DNA from: Coxiellaceae bacterium
Lineage (GTDB): Bacteria; Pseudomonadota; Gammaproteobacteria; Coxiellales; Coxiellaceae
Assembly: GCA_014238325.1 (NCBI GenBank)
Contig: JABABH010000052.1
Coordinates: forward strand, 1 to 7,319
Direction: 5' to 3'
DNA length: 7,319 nt
The notes under the pieces were generated by a model. That model saw only the letters and a program-made list of their open reading frames with translations, was not told the DNA's origin and did not search any database. Shown one piece after another: positions 5,220-7,319 of the stretch. The position numbers were made by a program, and so were the translations under genes. Every line of letters starts with the position of its first letter. Within the stretch, counting starts at the first letter, position 1.

Positions 5220-6800
5220 AAGGGTCTTCAAGCAGTGTTCCCTCTGTGGCTCGAGGTGATTGTTGTAGAGGCTTATCAGAGAGTGTAGCGGTGTCTGGCC
5301 ATATTCATCCTGTACATCAACATTCTCACCTTGATCCAGCAACATTTGAACCAGCTCCGAACATCCGTACATCGCCGCCATGTGTAGATATGTCTGGCCG
5401 TGTTCATTAATCGGTTTCTTGGGATTTATACCGTTCTCCACGAGTATTCGAGCTATCTCCAGAGAACCTTGGGTTACCGCTAAACATAACAGTTGATGAC
5501 CCATTACGTCGAGGTCTATATAGTTGTTCTGCACAAGCATTCGAAAGATCTTCCAAGATCCTCTTATCAGCGCAAACTTTAAAGCAGTATCATTATCAAA
5601 ACTATCTTTTGGCTTTGAAGCAGCACCTTTCTCCAACAAAAAGGCTACGACGGCTATATCCTTTTCCATGGCTGCCAAGTCTAGCGCTGTCCTGTTGCGA
5701 GGCCCACCCCTTTCATGAATATCTGCACCTGCCTCCAGTAATAGGCCTGCGATGTCTACACGCCCTTTCTTTACTGCACAACGCAGCGATCCATCATTAG
5801 GATTTGCACCTTTCGCCAATAATAATTTTATGCTATCTGCACATCCTTGTCCTACCGCCAGCTCTAGCAGTGTATCGTCATTACGATCCCTTCCATTAAC
5901 CTTTCTACCGTTGTCCAATAGCAATTTAAGGCCCGATATATCTCCTTCCCTTATCACCAGCTTTAGCGACCACCAATGGGAATCATGATCAGAACAGTCT
6001 GCTAAGGCAGCTATTACCCAAGCCATTTGTAGATGTGCTATTTGTAGATGCGCTAGATTGAGCCGAGACAGTTCAATCCGATCATGGAATTCTTGTTGAA
6101 TCATTTCCTTAGATCCGTTAACCTTCTCAGCAACAGATTTAATCTTCTCCGTTATCTCACTTTTAGTTTTATCCTTCATATTAATGATTAATTCTTCAAG
6201 CTCCGTTGGCCAAGTCACACCTAGCCAAACCATATCAGCAAAACATGCCTCGCGAAGCACTGATAGCATGGGATCAGCTAACGCAGGATACTTATTAACT
6301 TGCTCAAGCAAATCGAGCTGCCTACCCTCAGATGTTAGATCCTCATCCATGATGCTGAAGGTCTCCGTAGATAAACCAAGGCTTATAAAATTTTGCATCA
6401 CATCTGGTTTCTGTGAAGTCGCTATCTTATCGATCATACTTATTAGAAATAAATTATCCCAATAAGGACGTAATTCAAGACATGAAGCTACATCCTCAGA
6501 TCTTTCTAACAGGAAAAATAATACTGCTTCACGAGATAGGGTTAAATACTTTTGTGGCGTGTCACAACCTTTAATCTCATCCAGCCTAGTACCCAGATCC
6601 TGGGAACGAGCAGAGTCGAACTTAAGACGATTAGAAATAAATAGATTCAATCGTTTGCTATAAAAGCTATTGGTGGACTCGTTGCTCTGATTTTTCCGTT
6701 CATCTTCAAACTCACTCAAAAGGTCCGCATTAAAGCCTGCGGCATCCGTATTATCCCATAAATTCTGGAAGACAAGTGATTTATCTGTATTTTTGATCAT
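5019..6800 (-). CDS. Ankyrin-repeat protein, candidate secreted effector
   Basis: This is a complete 593-residue protein. Residues 1-275 are predicted by eye to be mostly helical, match no domain I recognise, and include a charged, coiled-coil-like stretch at about 200-245. Ankyrin repeats then run from about 276 to 540. The clearest are at 307-337, 338-368, 369-402, 434-466 and 467-499 (GQT.LH.AA..G..E.V..LL..G..V). The repeat at 500-539 carries an insertion of about eight residues, and a degenerate one follows to 564. Residues 565-593 form a tail (LFQ, then KEAS, ending GFSL) that recurs in the ankyrin gene upstream. There is no signal peptide or membrane helix. Ankyrin repeats bind proteins; in intracellular bacteria many such proteins are type IV effectors, and the Phe at position -3 would suit a Dot/Icm signal, but secretion is an inference. 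The ATG at 6800 has only a distant AGGA about 14 bases away. Confidence 0.9.
   Translation of the reverse strand: MIKNTDKSLVFQNLWDNTDAAGFNADLLSEFEDERKNQSNESTNSFYSKRLNLFISNRLKFDSARSQDLGTRLDEIKGCDTPQKYLTLSREAVLFFLLERSEDVASCLELRPYWDNLFLISMIDKIATSQKPDVMQNFISLGLSTETFSIMDEDLTSEGRQLDLLEQVNKYPALADPMLSVLREACFADMVWLGVTWPTELEELIINMKDKTKSEITEKIKSVAEKVNGSKEMIQQEFHDRIELSRLNLAHLQIAHLQMAWVIAALADCSDHDSHWWSLKLVIREGDISGLKLLLDNGRKVNGRDRNDDTLLELAVGQGCADSIKLLLAKGANPNDGSLRCAVKKGRVDIAGLLLEAGADIHERGGPRNRTALDLAAMEKDIAVVAFLLEKGAASKPKDSFDNDTALKFALIRGSWKIFRMLVQNNYIDLDVMGHQLLCLAVTQGSLEIARILVENGINPKKPINEHGQTYLHMAAMYGCSELVQMLLDQGENVDVQDEYGQTPLHSLISLYNNHLEPQREHCLKTLRLLLERGAKVDEKILAMAEKYGQRECVKILKEHLASHPNAQGSKLFQPKIKEASTSKSEPHPGFSL
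6025..6054. repeat. 15-bp tandem duplication inside the ankyrin gene
   Basis: ATTTGTAGATGTGCT (6025-6039) is followed directly by ATTTGTAGATGCGCT (6040-6054), with one mismatch. In the protein this gives the doubled pentad LAHLQ-IAHLQ near residues 249-258, just before the ankyrin domain. The frame is kept, so it is a small in-frame expansion of a helix. Confidence 0.75.
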
Positions 6801-6946
6801 ATGTTATATCGATCCTAATAGTTGAAGTGCACACATAATACAACATTGCTACGCTGGCATGCATTAGTTTTCAATAAAAAGCATTGTGATACGGTTGGAT
6901 GGTACATTCAATAGATTAAATCTACCTTAATTATCAATCATTCTAT
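6801..6946 (-). promoter_or_regulatory. Intergenic region between the two ankyrin genes, with a weak promoter
   Basis: These 146 AT-rich bases separate the two minus-strand ankyrin genes. A TATTAT hexamer on the minus strand (6840 to 6835) could be a -10 element for the downstream gene, with a leader of about 28 bases, but no good -35 is seen. TAGATTAAATCTA near 6912-6924 is a small palindrome with a five-pair stem. It lacks a T tract, so it is a poor terminator for the upstream gene. Confidence 0.2.
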
Positions 6947-7319
6947 TCAAGGACTGAAACCAGCATTCAGTTCTAATCTAGAGGCTTCCTGGGTGTGGGA
7001 TTGAAATAGGGTCGGGCCTTGTGAGGTTGAATAGTCTACGTGGAACGCTATATGCTCCTCAAGTATTTTTTGGCACTCCCAATTTCTTTCTTGATTCCCG
7101 TTATTTCTTGCTATGTTCAAGGTTTTTTCATCAACCCTTGCACCATGCTCCAAGAGTAGTTGCACGACGCCCACATGTCCGTGCTTTGCCGCTAGGTGTA
7201 GCGCTGTATTGCCATCCTCATTCTTTAAATTAACCTCTGCACCGCGCTCCAAGAGTAGTTGCACGGCGCCCACATGTCCGTGCCTTGCCGCTATGTGTAG
7301 CGCTGTAGTGCCATTCTTA
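6947..7319 (-). CDS. Ankyrin-repeat protein, 3' part only (5' end outside the window)
   Basis: The frame is open to the right edge of the window, so the true start lies beyond it. The GTG at 7273 is only an internal valine codon within a repeat. The visible 124 codons hold nearly two canonical ankyrin repeats, each with the GTTALH/GNTALH-type turn followed by AA.HGHVG and QLLLE.GA. A degenerate repeat follows (VDEKTLNIA onward), then a tail with ECQKILEEH, LFQ, EAS and a final GFSP. The tail matches that of the ankyrin gene downstream, residue block by residue block, with a few extra residues (NQERNW region). The visible repeats are closer to the ankyrin consensus and to each other than those of its neighbour. 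Like that protein, it may be a secreted host-interaction factor. Confidence 0.88.
   Translation of the reverse strand, partial: KNGTTALHIAARHGHVGAVQLLLERGAEVNLKNEDGNTALHLAAKHGHVGVVQLLLEHGARVDEKTLNIARNNGNQERNWECQKILEEHIAFHVDYSTSQGPTLFQSHTQEASRLELNAGFSP
7151..7319. repeat. 99-bp (33-residue) near-identical ankyrin units
   Basis: The segment starting at 7151 and the one starting at 7250 are exactly 99 bases apart. Over the 70 bases visible in both, I count six mismatches. Ankyrin repeats normally keep only a few consensus residues, so this DNA-level similarity indicates recent unit duplication or gene conversion inside the gene. Confidence 0.8.

Noticed and set aside
5752..5988. Plus-strand open frames within the ankyrin gene (several between 5195 and 6465)
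   Set aside because: All lie antisense to the ankyrin gene, overlap one another and have no family features.

Overview
The window most likely comes from a gammaproteobacterium with a host-associated or intracellular lifestyle, for example a Legionellales/Coxiellales-type lineage. The evidence is a HemW and a YheT that both match the enterobacterial proteins along most of their length, next to two ankyrin-repeat genes of the kind enriched in intracellular bacteria. The lineage is an inference, because there is no rRNA or tRNA in the window.

Left half (1-3236, + strand). hemW encodes a radical-SAM heme chaperone, with a probable start at 137. A gap of 268 bases follows, then a class A (PHBH-like) FAD-dependent aromatic monooxygenase at 1608-3236. 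The gap is not featureless. It holds a plausible promoter, a 38-codon ORF with a good ribosome-binding site, a set of alternating complementary elements (TCCCACT / AGTGGGA / TCCCATT / AGTGGGA) and a long imperfect hairpin. This looks like a regulatory leader RNA for the monooxygenase.

Right half (3250-7319, - strand). Read in the direction of transcription (from right to left), it begins with the 3' end of an ankyrin-repeat gene cut by the window edge. Next come a complete 593-residue protein (a unique helical N-terminus, about eight ankyrin repeats and a short tail), a 163-residue protein that resembles HolD/uracil-DNA-glycosylase-fold proteins, and yheT, an alpha/beta hydrolase that converges on the monooxygenase. 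The first two genes are paralogues at their 3' ends: beyond the last ankyrin repeat both carry the same tail, ending in Gly-Phe-Ser-X. They look like members of a lineage-specific family of ankyrin effectors.

hemW, yheT and the HolD-like gene are housekeeping-type genes. The monooxygenase and the ankyrin genes are the accessory part. No insertion sequence, CRISPR array, tRNA, rRNA or convincing rho-independent terminator was found.
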